Positions 37,132-49,197 are shown, counted from the first letter of the stretch. The stretch is 64,000 nt of DNA from Porphyromonas pogonae (GCF_036320655.1 NZ_CP143258.1:1984001-2048000), one strand, 5' to 3'. The notes: a model not told the origin generated them from the sequence alone. Made by a program: numbers and translations.

Positions 37132-38208
37132 TTAGATAAGTTTTAGGAATTCATCGAAGATAAACATTGTATCCGTAGGACCGCCACATGCTTCGGGGTG
37201 AAACTGTGTAGAGAAGAATGGTTTGGTTTTGTGTCTTATCCCTTCATTGGTACCGTCATTGAGATTGATATATTTTTCTTCCCAGTCCTCTCCCAAACTT
37301 GAAGGATCTACAGCATAACCATGGTTTTGGCTCGTGATAAAGCATTTGTTTGTACCCACTTCTCTTACAGGCTGGTTGTGACTTCTGTGACCATACTTCA
37401 TCTTATAAATATTGGCTCCGGCAGCAGCAGCAAGCAATTGATTACCCATACAGATACCACAGATAGGCTTGGAGCCGTTGATGGCCACTTTGAGATGATC
37501 GACTGTGGTCTTACACATGGTAGGATCACCCGGACCATTACTCAAAAACAAACCATCAAAATCAATTTGATTGAAATCATAATCCCACGGCACCTTATAT
37601 AGAGTTACATCGGGATTGATCAGGTTACGCACAATATTATCTTTCGCTCCGCAATCTACCAATACTACTTTTTTAGGGCCATCACCATAAGTGATAACTT
37701 CTTTTACAGAAACCTCTGCAACCTGATTGATTGTATTAGGATCAAAGAAATCAATATCATCGCCTCCTTCTAAAACAATCTTACCTTTCATAGAACCATC
37801 TTCACGTAGATGTTTCGCCAAAGCTCGAGTATCTATACCCGTAATTCCCACAACATCTTCTCTCTTGAGCCACTCAGCAAGGCTTTCTCTGGCATTCCAA
37901 TGGCTATAAACCTCAGAGTAATCAGACACAATGATTGCTTCCATATGAATCTTGTCACTCTCGAGCCAAGATGAGATGCCATGATCATCATTTTGTTTCG
38001 CATCGGGAACACCATAATTTCCGACAAGAGGATAAGTCATTACCATTAACTGACCACGATAACTAGGATCTGTGAGACTTTCGGGATATCCCGTCATAGC
38101 TGTGTTAAAGACGACTTCGCCGGCAGAAGCCCTCTCGCTGCCGAAAGAATACCCCTCAAAGCAGGTACCGTCACTAAGGATAAGGCTTGCTTTTCTTCTT
38201 GTTTGCAT
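37132..38208 (-). CDS. carA: Carbamoyl-phosphate synthase small (glutaminase) subunit
   Basis: 358 residues: an N-terminal CarA-specific domain (SLILSDGTCFEGYSFGSERA, ITGIDTRALAKHLR) and a class I glutamine amidotransferase domain with the catalytic cysteine in GICMGNQLLAAAAG and the His-Glu pair in TQFHPEACGG. It releases ammonia from glutamine and channels it to CarB. It sits 21 bases after the purF-type gene and 28 before carB, one unit. Confidence 0.97.
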   Translation of the reverse strand: MQTRRKASLILSDGTCFEGYSFGSERASAGEVVFNTAMTGYPESLTDPSYRGQLMVMTYPLVGNYGVPDAKQNDDHGISSWLESDKIHMEAIIVSDYSEVYSHWNARESLAEWLKREDVVGITGIDTRALAKHLREDGSMKGKIVLEGGDDIDFFDPNTINQVAEVSVKEVITYGDGPKKVVLVDCGAKDNIVRNLINPDVTLYKVPWDYDFNQIDFDGLFLSNGPGDPTMCKTTVDHLKVAINGSKPICGICMGNQLLAAAAGANIYKMKYGHRSHNQPVREVGTNKCFITSQNHGYAVDPSSLGEDWEEKYINLNDGTNEGIRHKTKPFFSTQFHPEACGGPTDTMFIFDEFLKLI

Positions 38209-38229
38209 AGATTGATTTTCTATATTTGT

Positions 38230-40116
38230 TTAGTTCAAATAATCTTGTTCCATGTAGTGAATGAAAGCTTCATTCACAAGGTGGTATCCACCGGGAGTAG
38301 GATAATCACCGGTAAAGTACCAATCACCCGGGTGGTTGGGAATAGCTTTGTGTAACCCCTCTATAGATTGAAAAAGAATCTGCACATCAGCTTTGATAAA
38401 ATCAGGCTTTAGCAATTCTACCATTTTAGCTGATAGTTCTTCTTGTTTGAAAGGCTCATATACTCTTTTCACTACATTTTCTACCGGCACTTCCCATGGT
38501 TCATCACGGAGTTGCAGTGCTTTTTCGTACTGCTCTTTGAGGATGTATTCTTCATTCCTCTCTTGCAGTAGAGCCACTGCTGCTCTGAAAGCAATAAATT
38601 CATTCATCCTACTCATATCAATTCCGTAATAATCGGGATATCTAATCTGCGGAGAACTTGAAACAATCACAATCTTCTTAGGCTCCAATCTGTCCATGAT
38701 ACCAATGATACTTTGTTTGAGTGTAGTGCCCCTAACGATGCTATCATCGATAATGACAAGATTATCTACACCCGGTGTTACTGTGCCATAGGTAATATCA
38801 TATACGTGGGCAGCCAGATCATCACGACTCTTACCTTCGGTGATAAAAGTGCGGAGTTTGATATCTTTGATAGCGACCTTTTCACTTCTTACTCTTTTTC
38901 CCAGCAATGTTTGAAGTTCAGACTCACTCATATGCGGATTCTTACGGATAACCTCAATCTTGTTTTGAATTAGATGATTGGTAAGTCCCTCCAGCATTCC
39001 ATAATATGCGACCTCCGCGGTATTGGGAATAAAAGAGAATACAGAGTGATCCAAATCATAGTTTACGGATTTGAGTATCGATTCGGTAAGATTATATCCC
39101 AATGCTTTTCTTTCCCTGTAGATATCTTCATCACTACCTCTTGAGAAATATATGCGTTCAAATGAACATGGCTTATATTCTTTGGGGGATAATATCTGTT
39201 CGGTTTTTGCAACACCAGCTCTATTAACAATCAATGCTTCTCCGGGCTTGAGCTCTTTTATCTTGTCTGAAGACACATTCATTACTGTTTGAATGACAGG
39301 ACGCTCGGATGCTGCAACGATCACCTCATCATCAATGTAATAAAACCCGGGACGTATGCCCCAAGGATCACGCATAGCATAGCTCTCACCACTTCCTGTG
39401 ATACCACACATAACATATCCTCCATCCCAAAGATGAGCAGAGGTTTTGAGAACGTTAGAGATATCTATGCGATCTTCAATGTAGTTGGTAATATCCATCC
39501 CTTGAAGTTGCTCCTCATCTTTACTAATTTTATAAAGACGCTCCACTTCCCTATCAAGTCGGTGTCCAAGCTGCTCCAGCAGGATGTGCATATCAGAGAC
39601 ATGTCGAGGGTGTTGCCCCACAGATGTAATCTCATCAAAGATATTCTGCACGTTGGTAAGATTGAAATTACCGCATATTGTAAGGCATTTTGCTCGCCAG
39701 TTACTCCTTCTTATCATTGGATGCACAAATGTAAGTCCACTCTTACCTGTTGTACTGTATCTCAAATGGCCCATATAACACTGTCCGGCATAAGGCAGAG
39801 CAGTATCAATAAATACTTCATCATTCAACTCAGCATACGAATAAGGAGCAAGTTTGCTGTGCACGCTATCGAATATTACTTTGATAGCATCACTACCCAT
39901 AGCACGCTCTCTAAAGAGATATTCATCACCGGGCTTTGAATTGAGCTTGACACAAGCAAGTCCGGCACCTTCCTGACCTCTATTGTGTTGCTTTTCCATG
40001 AGCAAATACAGCTTATTAAGACCATACATCCATGTACCATATTTTTCTTGGTAATATGACAATGGTTTTCTAAGTCTTACCATGGCAATGCCGCATTCAT
40101 GTTTTAATGGTTCCAT
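38230..40116 (-). CDS. Amidophosphoribosyltransferase (PurF-type, long form)
   Basis: 628 residues from the ATG at 40116 (MEPLKHECGIAMVRL). An N-terminal Ntn-hydrolase glutaminase domain would mature by removal of seven residues to expose Cys8. A phosphoribosyltransferase domain follows with the PRPP motif VIIDDSIVRGTT. It would catalyse PRPP plus glutamine to phosphoribosylamine, the first step of purine synthesis. It is longer than the usual 470-510 residues, with insertions in the glutaminase part and about 100 extra C-terminal residues, a long form I recall in Bacteroidetes; a second, standard PurF may exist elsewhere. First gene of the purF-carA-carB-acyltransferase unit. Confidence 0.85.
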   Translation of the reverse strand: MEPLKHECGIAMVRLRKPLSYYQEKYGTWMYGLNKLYLLMEKQHNRGQEGAGLACVKLNSKPGDEYLFRERAMGSDAIKVIFDSVHSKLAPYSYAELNDEVFIDTALPYAGQCYMGHLRYSTTGKSGLTFVHPMIRRSNWRAKCLTICGNFNLTNVQNIFDEITSVGQHPRHVSDMHILLEQLGHRLDREVERLYKISKDEEQLQGMDITNYIEDRIDISNVLKTSAHLWDGGYVMCGITGSGESYAMRDPWGIRPGFYYIDDEVIVAASERPVIQTVMNVSSDKIKELKPGEALIVNRAGVAKTEQILSPKEYKPCSFERIYFSRGSDEDIYRERKALGYNLTESILKSVNYDLDHSVFSFIPNTAEVAYYGMLEGLTNHLIQNKIEVIRKNPHMSESELQTLLGKRVRSEKVAIKDIKLRTFITEGKSRDDLAAHVYDITYGTVTPGVDNLVIIDDSIVRGTTLKQSIIGIMDRLEPKKIVIVSSSPQIRYPDYYGIDMSRMNEFIAFRAAVALLQERNEEYILKEQYEKALQLRDEPWEVPVENVVKRVYEPFKQEELSAKMVELLKPDFIKADVQILFQSIEGLHKAIPNHPGDWYFTGDYPTPGGYHLVNEAFIHYMEQDYLN

Positions 40117-40141
40117 TTTTCGATCGATTGTTATTAAAATC

Positions 40142-40194
40142 AAAAAGAGTAAAGAGAACTGATCAGTATAACTACCTAACCAAACTCTTTACTC
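40142..40194 (-). terminator. Terminator between yidC and the purF-type gene
   Basis: A 10-bp perfect stem (GAGTAAAGAG / CTCTTTACTC, plus 40147-40156 and 40185-40194) with a 28-base loop, followed on the minus strand by TTTTTGATTTT. It separates pyrG-yidC from purF-carAB. Confidence 0.68.
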
Positions 40195-40240
40195 TCTTAT
40201 TCATCGTTTTGTTATTTTCTCTTTTAGGTTCAACTCAACT

Positions 40241-42103
40241 TTATTTGCGATTTTGTTGTCTTTTCATCGCCTCCTGCTGCTTTTGAGCATCTTCAAGTCT
40301 TTGCATCCATTTAGACTTCTTCTGAGGTTTCTTTTTATTCTTTTCTAATTGAATCAAAAGCTTCTCTTCATTGATTGCATATTGGAAGGCAAAATATTGA
40401 ATAATTGTAAACAGAAGCGATATGAAGTAGTAATAACTCAAACCTGACGCATTCTGATTCAGCACAAAGAAGAACATGATGGACATGATGTACGGCAACC
40501 ACTTCATTCCCGGCATAGCTTCCTGACCGCTACTGTTTTGAGTCATCATATACTTATTATAAACAAGGTTTGCCAATGTCATCAACAAACAGAACAAACT
40601 GATATGATTACCCATGAATTTAGTTATCAACGGAATATTACCACTCCAGCTGATCACTGCATCATACGTCGAGAGGTCTTTTGCCCACAAAAAGCTTTCG
40701 CCACGAAGCTCAATGGATGTAGGGAAATACATATAAAGAGCAATAAGGAATGGCATTTGCAACAGCATAGGTAAGCATCCACTCATAGGACTGGCTCCGG
40801 CAGCTTTATAAAGCTTCATGGTTTCCTGCTGTTTTTTCATCATTGTGCTCTGGTCTTTGCCGGGATATTTCTTACCTATTTCTTCCACTTGAGGCTTCAA
40901 AACTCGCATTTTTGCCTGGGACAAATAACTCTTGTATGTAAAGGGAGACAAGAATAATTTGATAAGAATAGTGAGCAACAGTATGATAATTCCCCAATTA
41001 GAGATAAAATTCTGCAACCAATTAACAACAGGAATAACCATATATTGATTGATCAGGCGAAATACGCTTCCACCCAAATAAACCAGATGATCAAGATTCA
41101 ATTCATCTTTTACATCCACGCCTTTGTCATAAGACTTGAGGAGCGAGTATTTATTGGGTCCCATAAAGAAAGTAAAGTTAGCAACATCATTGCTTCTCAC
41201 TTGGAATGGGAAACTACTTCTAACATGGCAATCTTTGATATAACCTGATCCTTCAGACAAAGTCTTAAGTGTATACTTATTATCCTCCATAGGTTTCTCG
41301 CTGATAAGTACCGTGCTGAAGTATTTATCTTTGAATGCAACCCAACGTACAGATTCCTTCACATCTTTTTTCTTCTCTTCACCGGCTTTAAACTCTTCTA
41401 CATTACCACCGGGAAATCTATAAGAGATAGAAGAATATTGATTTTCAAACTTCCATGATTGCTCATGTTGCGGAATCTTCTGTGACCATTCCAAGTCCTG
41501 AATGGTCATATTGGAAGGCAATATTTTATTTAAGTTATGACCTGAAATACTAAATTTGAGTCTGTAATCATCAGGCATAAGTATATATGAAAAATCAAGA
41601 TAACTATCAGTATCTATATTTAACCTCATCACCAAGGAACTATCGCTCTTTTGTATAGGAGAGAAATATAACTCTGAAGTATTGAGGAGTTTATTATCAA
41701 ATGTACGAAGTGGGAGATTAAAGCTAAAATCGTTATCATTGAATAGCATCAAAGGTTTGCCACCATATGAATTATAATCCAATAATTGTGCGCTTTTCAA
41801 AGATCCACCCAATGTAGCCAATTGCACTTTCACCTTTTTATTTTGCAGTGTGACTACTTTGTCAGATCCTTTCTGAAGATACATTGGCGTATTGGTTACA
41901 GCTAAAGAATCATTAGAAAGAGTATCAGCTATTGCTTTTTCCTTCAAAGTATCAGCTACGGTTGTATTTTCTGCTGTAGTATGTAGGGTATCTATTACCT
42001 CCTTAGGTGATTGGGTAGGAACCGGATTAGGTTTGTTCAACCAACTGAATCCAAGTAGAACCAGTCCTATAAGAACTATACCTATAATTGTGTTTTTATC
42101 CAT
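40241..42103 (-). CDS. yidC: Membrane protein insertase YidC
   Basis: 620 residues. An N-terminal membrane anchor (IIGIVLIGLVLLGFSW), a large periplasmic domain to about 350, then the conserved YidC/Oxa1 core of five helices (WGIIILLLTILIKLFLSPFTYKSY, GCLPMLLQMPFLIALYMYFP, MPGMKWLPYIMSIMFFFVLN) and a basic C-terminal tail (KKPQKKSKWMQRLEDAQKQQ). It inserts and folds inner-membrane proteins with or without SecYEG. pyrG is 76 bases upstream on the same strand, probably the same unit. Confidence 0.96.
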   Translation of the reverse strand: MDKNTIIGIVLIGLVLLGFSWLNKPNPVPTQSPKEVIDTLHTTAENTTVADTLKEKAIADTLSNDSLAVTNTPMYLQKGSDKVVTLQNKKVKVQLATLGGSLKSAQLLDYNSYGGKPLMLFNDNDFSFNLPLRTFDNKLLNTSELYFSPIQKSDSSLVMRLNIDTDSYLDFSYILMPDDYRLKFSISGHNLNKILPSNMTIQDLEWSQKIPQHEQSWKFENQYSSISYRFPGGNVEEFKAGEEKKKDVKESVRWVAFKDKYFSTVLISEKPMEDNKYTLKTLSEGSGYIKDCHVRSSFPFQVRSNDVANFTFFMGPNKYSLLKSYDKGVDVKDELNLDHLVYLGGSVFRLINQYMVIPVVNWLQNFISNWGIIILLLTILIKLFLSPFTYKSYLSQAKMRVLKPQVEEIGKKYPGKDQSTMMKKQQETMKLYKAAGASPMSGCLPMLLQMPFLIALYMYFPTSIELRGESFLWAKDLSTYDAVISWSGNIPLITKFMGNHISLFCLLMTLANLVYNKYMMTQNSSGQEAMPGMKWLPYIMSIMFFFVLNQNASGLSYYYFISLLFTIIQYFAFQYAINEEKLLIQLEKNKKKPQKKSKWMQRLEDAQKQQEAMKRQQNRK

Positions 42104-42179
42104 TTATAATTTTTAATGTAACAGTTTTTATTCGTGTATTAGCACGTTTGCTGCCTATCGTAATTTATTTGTTATTGGA

Positions 42180-43802
<1,623 letters not shown>

Positions 43803-43856
43803 TTATAAAGCTTGAAACTATTATTGATAATTCATATAGTCCCATAATACGCTGTG

Positions 43857-43864
43857 CAAAGTTA
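43857..43864 (-). promoter_or_regulatory. Possible pyrG -7 box
   Basis: TAACTTTG on the minus strand, 75 bases before the pyrG start in the 208-base gap to the TPR gene. No clear -33. Confidence 0.4.
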
Positions 43865-43989
43865 AACTATTCTCACGTAAAAAAACACTTGTAATGTGTT
43901 AATGATTGCATATTTTCGACCATCTTGCGGTACATCAAGGTTTTGCAAGACAACATTTCATATAAAAAACTCACACCGACCCTTTACAT

Positions 43990-46116
43990 TTAAACTCCTG
44001 CAATTACAGCATCACGCATGAGGTTGATTACGCTTGATAATATTCCCCTTTTTACCAATGAATCCTTGTCTTCATCGAAGTTCTCTAGAAATTCATCTAA
44101 ACCTCCTTGATATTCGGCAACAGAGAGTTTGTAAAAATTATATGCCTGATCTATTCTATTGAGCAATAAAGCCGTATGGCCGGCATTCAAATAATCGGGA
44201 GCTCTATTTTTATTCTCTTCATTTTTTATAATCTTAAGATAATATTCCATAGCTCTCTCATACTGACCACTCATTACAAGACACCATGCAATAGGTCTCT
44301 GAGTACGCAACGACTCCTCCACCGTGAGTTCGTATTCATAGTAAGAGTTCAATGCTTTGTCCCATTGGTTAAGAGCCATACGGCACGATGCTATACGCAG
44401 TAATAGATTTTTATTCTTAGGATTGAGTAGTTTACATTGTTCATACAATTCTATAGCCTCTTCTATTCTCCCCAAATGATGGCAACATTCAGCTCGTTGA
44501 CGTGTAATCCAATAATTATTACCCGTAATAATATCTGCACGGTCATATGCTGCGAGTGCATCTTGCCATCTACAAACTTTCTGATATGCCCAGCCGAGTT
44601 TCTGGAAATACTGCGAATTATCATGCTCCAAGCCCGTAAGCTCTTCTAATAACAAGGCAGCTTCAGCAAAACGGTTTTGTGACATGAGCATATCAGCTAT
44701 CTGCTCTTTGAAATCACCGGAACCTAAGATATCTCGCATCAATGGCAAATCCGGAGTTAGGCTTTGCTCAAAGATATCATCAAATTCATTTTTACGATCA
44801 AATAGCTTATAAAAGCGATACAATGACTCAATATAGTTCTTGACGGCATGTTTGTAATTCCCTCCCGGAACGCCCGCTTCTGACATTTGTTTCAATTGAT
44901 CTTTCATGGCTCCTATATTGGCATTAAGAGACTCTATAGCCTGAGATCTCATTGAATATGGCATCATCTCCAAAGTCAGAATGAAAGAGTAACAATCAGA
45001 GTCACAGAGTTGACCTGTCATCAGATCTATATTTTCATTGGCATGATCTGTTTGCAACGTCGCCAATACCCTACTATGATTTCGATCAAATGGTAAAAAC
45101 CAATTGGGAAGTTCTCTGAAGAAAGAACTTCCTTTAAGGTTCATAAAGGAAGTATACATTACATCCGCACCTTGTTGCTGCAGTTCACTAAATTCTCTTA
45201 TAGCGGAGTCCAGACCTGCATCTTCAATAGCTTTTATCCATTGAGGATCCGATCCCGGCTCCATAGACAAGTCTATGATTTCACCGGCTCCCCTCATCTT
45301 ATTAATATCCGGAGTAATATTTTTAAGCCCCTCAATGAGCTCATTTTGCATCTTTTCAGATATTTTTTCGGTCTGTCTTGCTCCAAAAAGTTTTTTTACA
45401 ACAATCCTTACATCATCAGGACGAGTATTACCACTGTCCCATACAGCATCCCAATAAGGTTCAAGTTTATGGGCGTGAAGCTTGATAAGATCAGGGTATT
45501 GGCTGAATATGATGGAAATACCCACCCATAATCTTGCCTTCACTGATTCGGTCATGGGTTTGGATAAAGCCTTGAGCAAAAACAAAACCTTAGAGATGTC
45601 CCAATGAAACTGTAATCCCAGAGTGATGGCGGATATGGCCACCAACTTGATATATTCATCACTATCCATAAGCAGATCTGATTCTATATCGGTAATTTGC
45701 TCCGATATCCAGATATTGTAAAATAATTCATTCACAGAACGGTCATAATCTTGCCTCGTTGAGGAAGAAGATATTAGCTGCAAGGTCTTGTTAATAGAAT
45801 TATCTGTAACACCAATCCTAAATCTCAGTTGGCTGTAGTACAGACTACCTGTACTACTCATCTCTCTCTCTTTGATCACCTGCTGTGCTATGTAAAATAT
45901 CTCCTCTTTGAGATAATCGAGGACTTTGGCTCTCTCCGGATCTTCTACAGCTTTGGTAAAATACAATAACAGATTCTTATAAATCTCCTCTTTTTCATCC
46001 AAAACCGATGTATACTTAGTGCCGTAAGGACCTATATTGGCTCTGATTTGACCAATAGCTTGCTCCAAACGATCATCAAGAAGCAATGACGCAATTCTCA
46101 GGAATTCTTTATTCAT
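43990..46116 (-). CDS. Tetratricopeptide repeat protein
   Basis: 708 residues, no signal peptide. The N-terminal 430 residues are helical with no family I recognise. The C-terminal part from about 460 has consecutive TPR units (FAEAALLLEELTGLEHDNSQ, YFQKLGWAYQKVCRWQDALA, IEEAIELYEQCKLLNPKNKN, ALNQWDKALNSYYEYELTVE, YERAMEYYLKIIKNEENKNR, LNRIDQAYNFYKLSVAEYQG). It is probably a cytosolic scaffold for protein-protein contact; the partner is unknown. It is single, divergent from clpB, with a good -7 box 16 bases upstream. Confidence 0.82.
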   Translation of the reverse strand: MNKEFLRIASLLLDDRLEQAIGQIRANIGPYGTKYTSVLDEKEEIYKNLLLYFTKAVEDPERAKVLDYLKEEIFYIAQQVIKEREMSSTGSLYYSQLRFRIGVTDNSINKTLQLISSSSTRQDYDRSVNELFYNIWISEQITDIESDLLMDSDEYIKLVAISAITLGLQFHWDISKVLFLLKALSKPMTESVKARLWVGISIIFSQYPDLIKLHAHKLEPYWDAVWDSGNTRPDDVRIVVKKLFGARQTEKISEKMQNELIEGLKNITPDINKMRGAGEIIDLSMEPGSDPQWIKAIEDAGLDSAIREFSELQQQGADVMYTSFMNLKGSSFFRELPNWFLPFDRNHSRVLATLQTDHANENIDLMTGQLCDSDCYSFILTLEMMPYSMRSQAIESLNANIGAMKDQLKQMSEAGVPGGNYKHAVKNYIESLYRFYKLFDRKNEFDDIFEQSLTPDLPLMRDILGSGDFKEQIADMLMSQNRFAEAALLLEELTGLEHDNSQYFQKLGWAYQKVCRWQDALAAYDRADIITGNNYWITRQRAECCHHLGRIEEAIELYEQCKLLNPKNKNLLLRIASCRMALNQWDKALNSYYEYELTVEESLRTQRPIAWCLVMSGQYERAMEYYLKIIKNEENKNRAPDYLNAGHTALLLNRIDQAYNFYKLSVAEYQGGLDEFLENFDEDKDSLVKRGILSSVINLMRDAVIAGV

Positions 46117-46132
46117 AAAATATAGTTATATA

Positions 46133-46140
46133 CAAAGATA
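46133..46140 (-). promoter_or_regulatory. Possible -7 box for the TPR gene
   Basis: TATCTTTG on the minus strand, 16 bases before the start codon. No clear -33. Confidence 0.35.
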
Positions 46141-46532
46141 CTAATCTTAATCTTACCCTTTAGTTTACTCCATCAATATCTTTAGGTGTAATAAAAACAT
46201 TTCTTATATATTAAATAAGACTTTATAATTCAATAGTGTTCACAAAACCTATGCCGTACAAAAAGGCTTTAGGCATAGACTCAAGTTATATATTAACAAT
46301 CAGTTGATTCATTACAACCTGATTAAAATAAAGTATTTCGACTCTCTCCTTAGTTCAAATATAATTTTTATAAGAATATTTAGGCTTTTTGCACAACTTA
46401 TTGGAGTAACGATAAGTTTTGTAAGAAAGGTCAAATGTGTACGCATGTCAATATGACACGAATAAACAACACTTTGACATCATTTTATTATGAGGTATAT
46501 AGTTTGTTTTTCTTTTTTAAAAAGATTAATTT
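46141..46532. other. Divergent intergenic region, TPR gene / clpB
   Basis: No gene. A hairpin CTATGCC / GGCATAG spans 46249-46278. TATATAGTTTG near 46496 resembles, but does not fit, the -7 box for clpB. No CIRCE-type inverted repeat was seen, so HrcA control of clpB is not supported. Confidence 0.35.
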
Positions 46533-49130
46533 ATGAATATTAACAGCTATACAATCAAATCACAAGAAGCTTTACAGCATGCTGTAGAGCTTACAAGGCG
46601 AGAAGGCCATCAAGCCATTGAGGCCCAGCACATGCTCAAAAGCATTATCGATACCGACGAGAGTCTGGTGGAATTTTTATTCTCTAAATTAGGTATTCAA
46701 AAGCAACGTGTATTAGATGCAACAGAAAAACTAATATCTAAACTTCCGCATGTAAGCGGAGGAGAGCCTTATATTGGTAGGGATCTTAACACTATCCTAC
46801 AGAAAGCTGAAGATAAAGCCCACGATCTCAAAGATGAATATGTAGCATTGGAACACATTCTCTTGGCCATGCTTGCGGTGAAAAACGAAGCAGGGCAAAT
46901 GCTCAAGGATATGGGAGCCTCTGAGAGTGCTTTGTCCAAAGCTATTGCTGAGCTCAGACAAGGCAACAGAGTAACAAGTCAGAGCGCAGAAGATCAATAC
47001 AACGCCTTGGGCAAATATGCAATCAATCTTTGTGAAAGAGCAAGAGATGGCAAATTGGATCCCGTTATAGGACGTGATGAAGAGATCAGACGAGTGCTCC
47101 AAATATTATCACGCAGGACCAAAAACAACCCAATTCTCATCGGTGAGCCCGGTGTAGGAAAAACTGCTATTGCAGAAGGACTTGCATATCGTATAGTACG
47201 TGGAGATGTACCGGAAAATCTCAAAAACAAACAAATATTTTCTTTGGACATGGGAGCCCTCATCGCAGGTGCTAAGTACAAAGGGGAATTTGAAGAGAGA
47301 TTAAAAGCCGTAGTCAATGAGGTGACCCAATCACAAGGTGGAATTATTTTATTTATTGATGAAATACACACGCTCGTAGGCGCAGGAAAAAGTGAAGGCG
47401 CTATGGATGCCGCTAATATTTTGAAACCTGCTTTGGCAAGAGGCGAACTCAGATCCATAGGTGCAACTACTTTGGACGAATATCGTAAATACTTTGAGAA
47501 AGACAAGGCTTTGGAGCGTCGTTTTCAGATGGTAATGGTAGATGAGCCCGATGAGTTGAGCTCCATATCCATTTTACGTGGGCTCAAAGAAAAATACGAA
47601 AACCATCACAAGGTTCGTATCAAAGACGATGCTATCATTGCTGCAGTTCAGCTTTCAAGCAGGTATATTACTGACCGTTTCTTGCCTGACAAAGCTATTG
47701 ACCTGATGGATGAGGCTGCTGCCAGATTAAGAATGCAAGTGGACTCTTTACCGGAAGAACTGGATGAGATATCTCGCCGTATCAAACAATTGGAGATCGA
47801 ACGTGAGGCCATCAAAAGAGAAAACGACACCGTAAAGCTCGAGCATCTCAATCATGAGATTGCAGCTTTGAAGGATCAGGAAAGCTCTCAACTGGCTCGC
47901 TGGAAAAACGAACAGGAACAGATCAATAAAATTCAGCAAAATAAAATAGACATTGAGGAACTTAAGTTCCAGGCCGACAAAGCCGAGCGAGAAGGAGACT
48001 ATGGTAAAGTAGCTGAAATACGTTACGGACAGCTCAAGCAAAAAGAGGATGAGATAGCTCAGATCCAACAAAGGCTCAATGAGTTGCAAGGCGGAAATGC
48101 CATGATCAAAGAAGAGGTAGATACCGAGGATATCGCTGACATTGTATCTCGTTGGACAGGGATTCCGGTAAGCAAAATGCTCCAAAGTGAAAGAGACAAA
48201 CTCCTTCATCTCGAAGATGAATTACACAAACGTGTTATTGGTCAGGATCAGGCCATCAAAGCTGTAGCCGATGCTGTAAGGAGAAGCCGTGCAGGACTTC
48301 AGGATCCCAAGCGACCGATAGGATCGTTTATCTTTCTTGGGACTACAGGAGTCGGTAAAACAGAGCTAGCCAAAGCTCTTGCCGAATTTCTTTTTGATGA
48401 TGAGAATATGATGACTCGTATTGATATGAGTGAGTACCAAGAGAAGTTCAGTGCCACAAGGCTGATAGGAGCGCCTCCCGGATATGTTGGATATGATGAG
48501 GGAGGACAACTTACCGAGGCAATCAGAAGAAAACCCTACTCTGTAGTGCTTTTCGATGAAATTGAGAAAGCACACCCTGATGTTTTCAACGTACTGCTAC
48601 AAGTATTGGATGACGGCAGGCTTACAGATAACAAGGGCCGTGTAGTAAACTTCAAGAATACTATCATTATTATGACTTCAAATATGGGGTCCGATCTTAT
48701 TCGAGAAAACATGAGTTTACTCACCCCTGACAATGAAGAAGATGTTATTGAAAAAACAAAGAATCAGGTATTGGATCTGTTGAAAAGGACAATCAGACCT
48801 GAGTTTCTCAATCGCATTGATGAGACTATAGTATTCAGACCTCTCAATGAAAAAGAGATCAAAGAGATCGTGAAACTTCAGTTTGATCAAATCATCAAGT
48901 TGGTTGGTGTAAACGGCATCAAACTTCATTATACTGACAAAGCCCTGGATTTTGTTTCAGAAGAGGGATTTGATCCTGAGTTCGGAGCCAGACCAGTCAA
49001 ACGTGTCCTCCAAAAATATGTTTTGAATGAGTTATCCAAGGAGATTCTTTCAGGAGCTGTCAAGAGTGACTCATCTATCACTATAGATTACTCCTCTGAA
49101 AATCACTCTTTGATCTTCAAGAACAGCTAA
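46533..49130 (+). CDS. clpB: ATP-dependent chaperone ClpB
   Basis: 865 residues, full-length class I Clp ATPase. N-terminal substrate domain (SYTIKSQEALQHAVELTRRE), first AAA domain with Walker A GEPGVGKTA (about 205), a coiled-coil middle domain (about 405-530, rich in E, K and Q) that distinguishes ClpB from ClpA, and a second AAA domain with GTTGVGKTE (about 603) and SEYQEKFSATRLIGAPPGYVG. It rescues aggregated proteins with DnaK. Single gene with a strong terminator. Confidence 0.97.
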   Translation: MNINSYTIKSQEALQHAVELTRREGHQAIEAQHMLKSIIDTDESLVEFLFSKLGIQKQRVLDATEKLISKLPHVSGGEPYIGRDLNTILQKAEDKAHDLKDEYVALEHILLAMLAVKNEAGQMLKDMGASESALSKAIAELRQGNRVTSQSAEDQYNALGKYAINLCERARDGKLDPVIGRDEEIRRVLQILSRRTKNNPILIGEPGVGKTAIAEGLAYRIVRGDVPENLKNKQIFSLDMGALIAGAKYKGEFEERLKAVVNEVTQSQGGIILFIDEIHTLVGAGKSEGAMDAANILKPALARGELRSIGATTLDEYRKYFEKDKALERRFQMVMVDEPDELSSISILRGLKEKYENHHKVRIKDDAIIAAVQLSSRYITDRFLPDKAIDLMDEAAARLRMQVDSLPEELDEISRRIKQLEIEREAIKRENDTVKLEHLNHEIAALKDQESSQLARWKNEQEQINKIQQNKIDIEELKFQADKAEREGDYGKVAEIRYGQLKQKEDEIAQIQQRLNELQGGNAMIKEEVDTEDIADIVSRWTGIPVSKMLQSERDKLLHLEDELHKRVIGQDQAIKAVADAVRRSRAGLQDPKRPIGSFIFLGTTGVGKTELAKALAEFLFDDENMMTRIDMSEYQEKFSATRLIGAPPGYVGYDEGGQLTEAIRRKPYSVVLFDEIEKAHPDVFNVLLQVLDDGRLTDNKGRVVNFKNTIIIMTSNMGSDLIRENMSLLTPDNEEDVIEKTKNQVLDLLKRTIRPEFLNRIDETIVFRPLNEKEIKEIVKLQFDQIIKLVGVNGIKLHYTDKALDFVSEEGFDPEFGARPVKRVLQKYVLNELSKEILSGAVKSDSSITIDYSSENHSLIFKNS

Positions 49131-49153
49131 TTTCCCCTGAGATATATCCTTTT

Positions 49154-49197
49154 AAAATGACCGAAACAGAGTTTTACACCCTGTTTTCGGTCATTTT
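49154..49197 (+). terminator. clpB terminator
   Basis: A long stem (AAAATGACCGAAA-CAG against CTG-TTTTCGGTCATTTT) with an 11-base loop ends in TTTTT, 23 bases after the clpB stop. Confidence 0.85.

Noticed and set aside
46141-46532. CIRCE or similar heat-shock operator before clpB
   Set aside because: The only inverted repeat (CTATGCC/GGCATAG) does not match CIRCE, and no clear promoter is adjacent.
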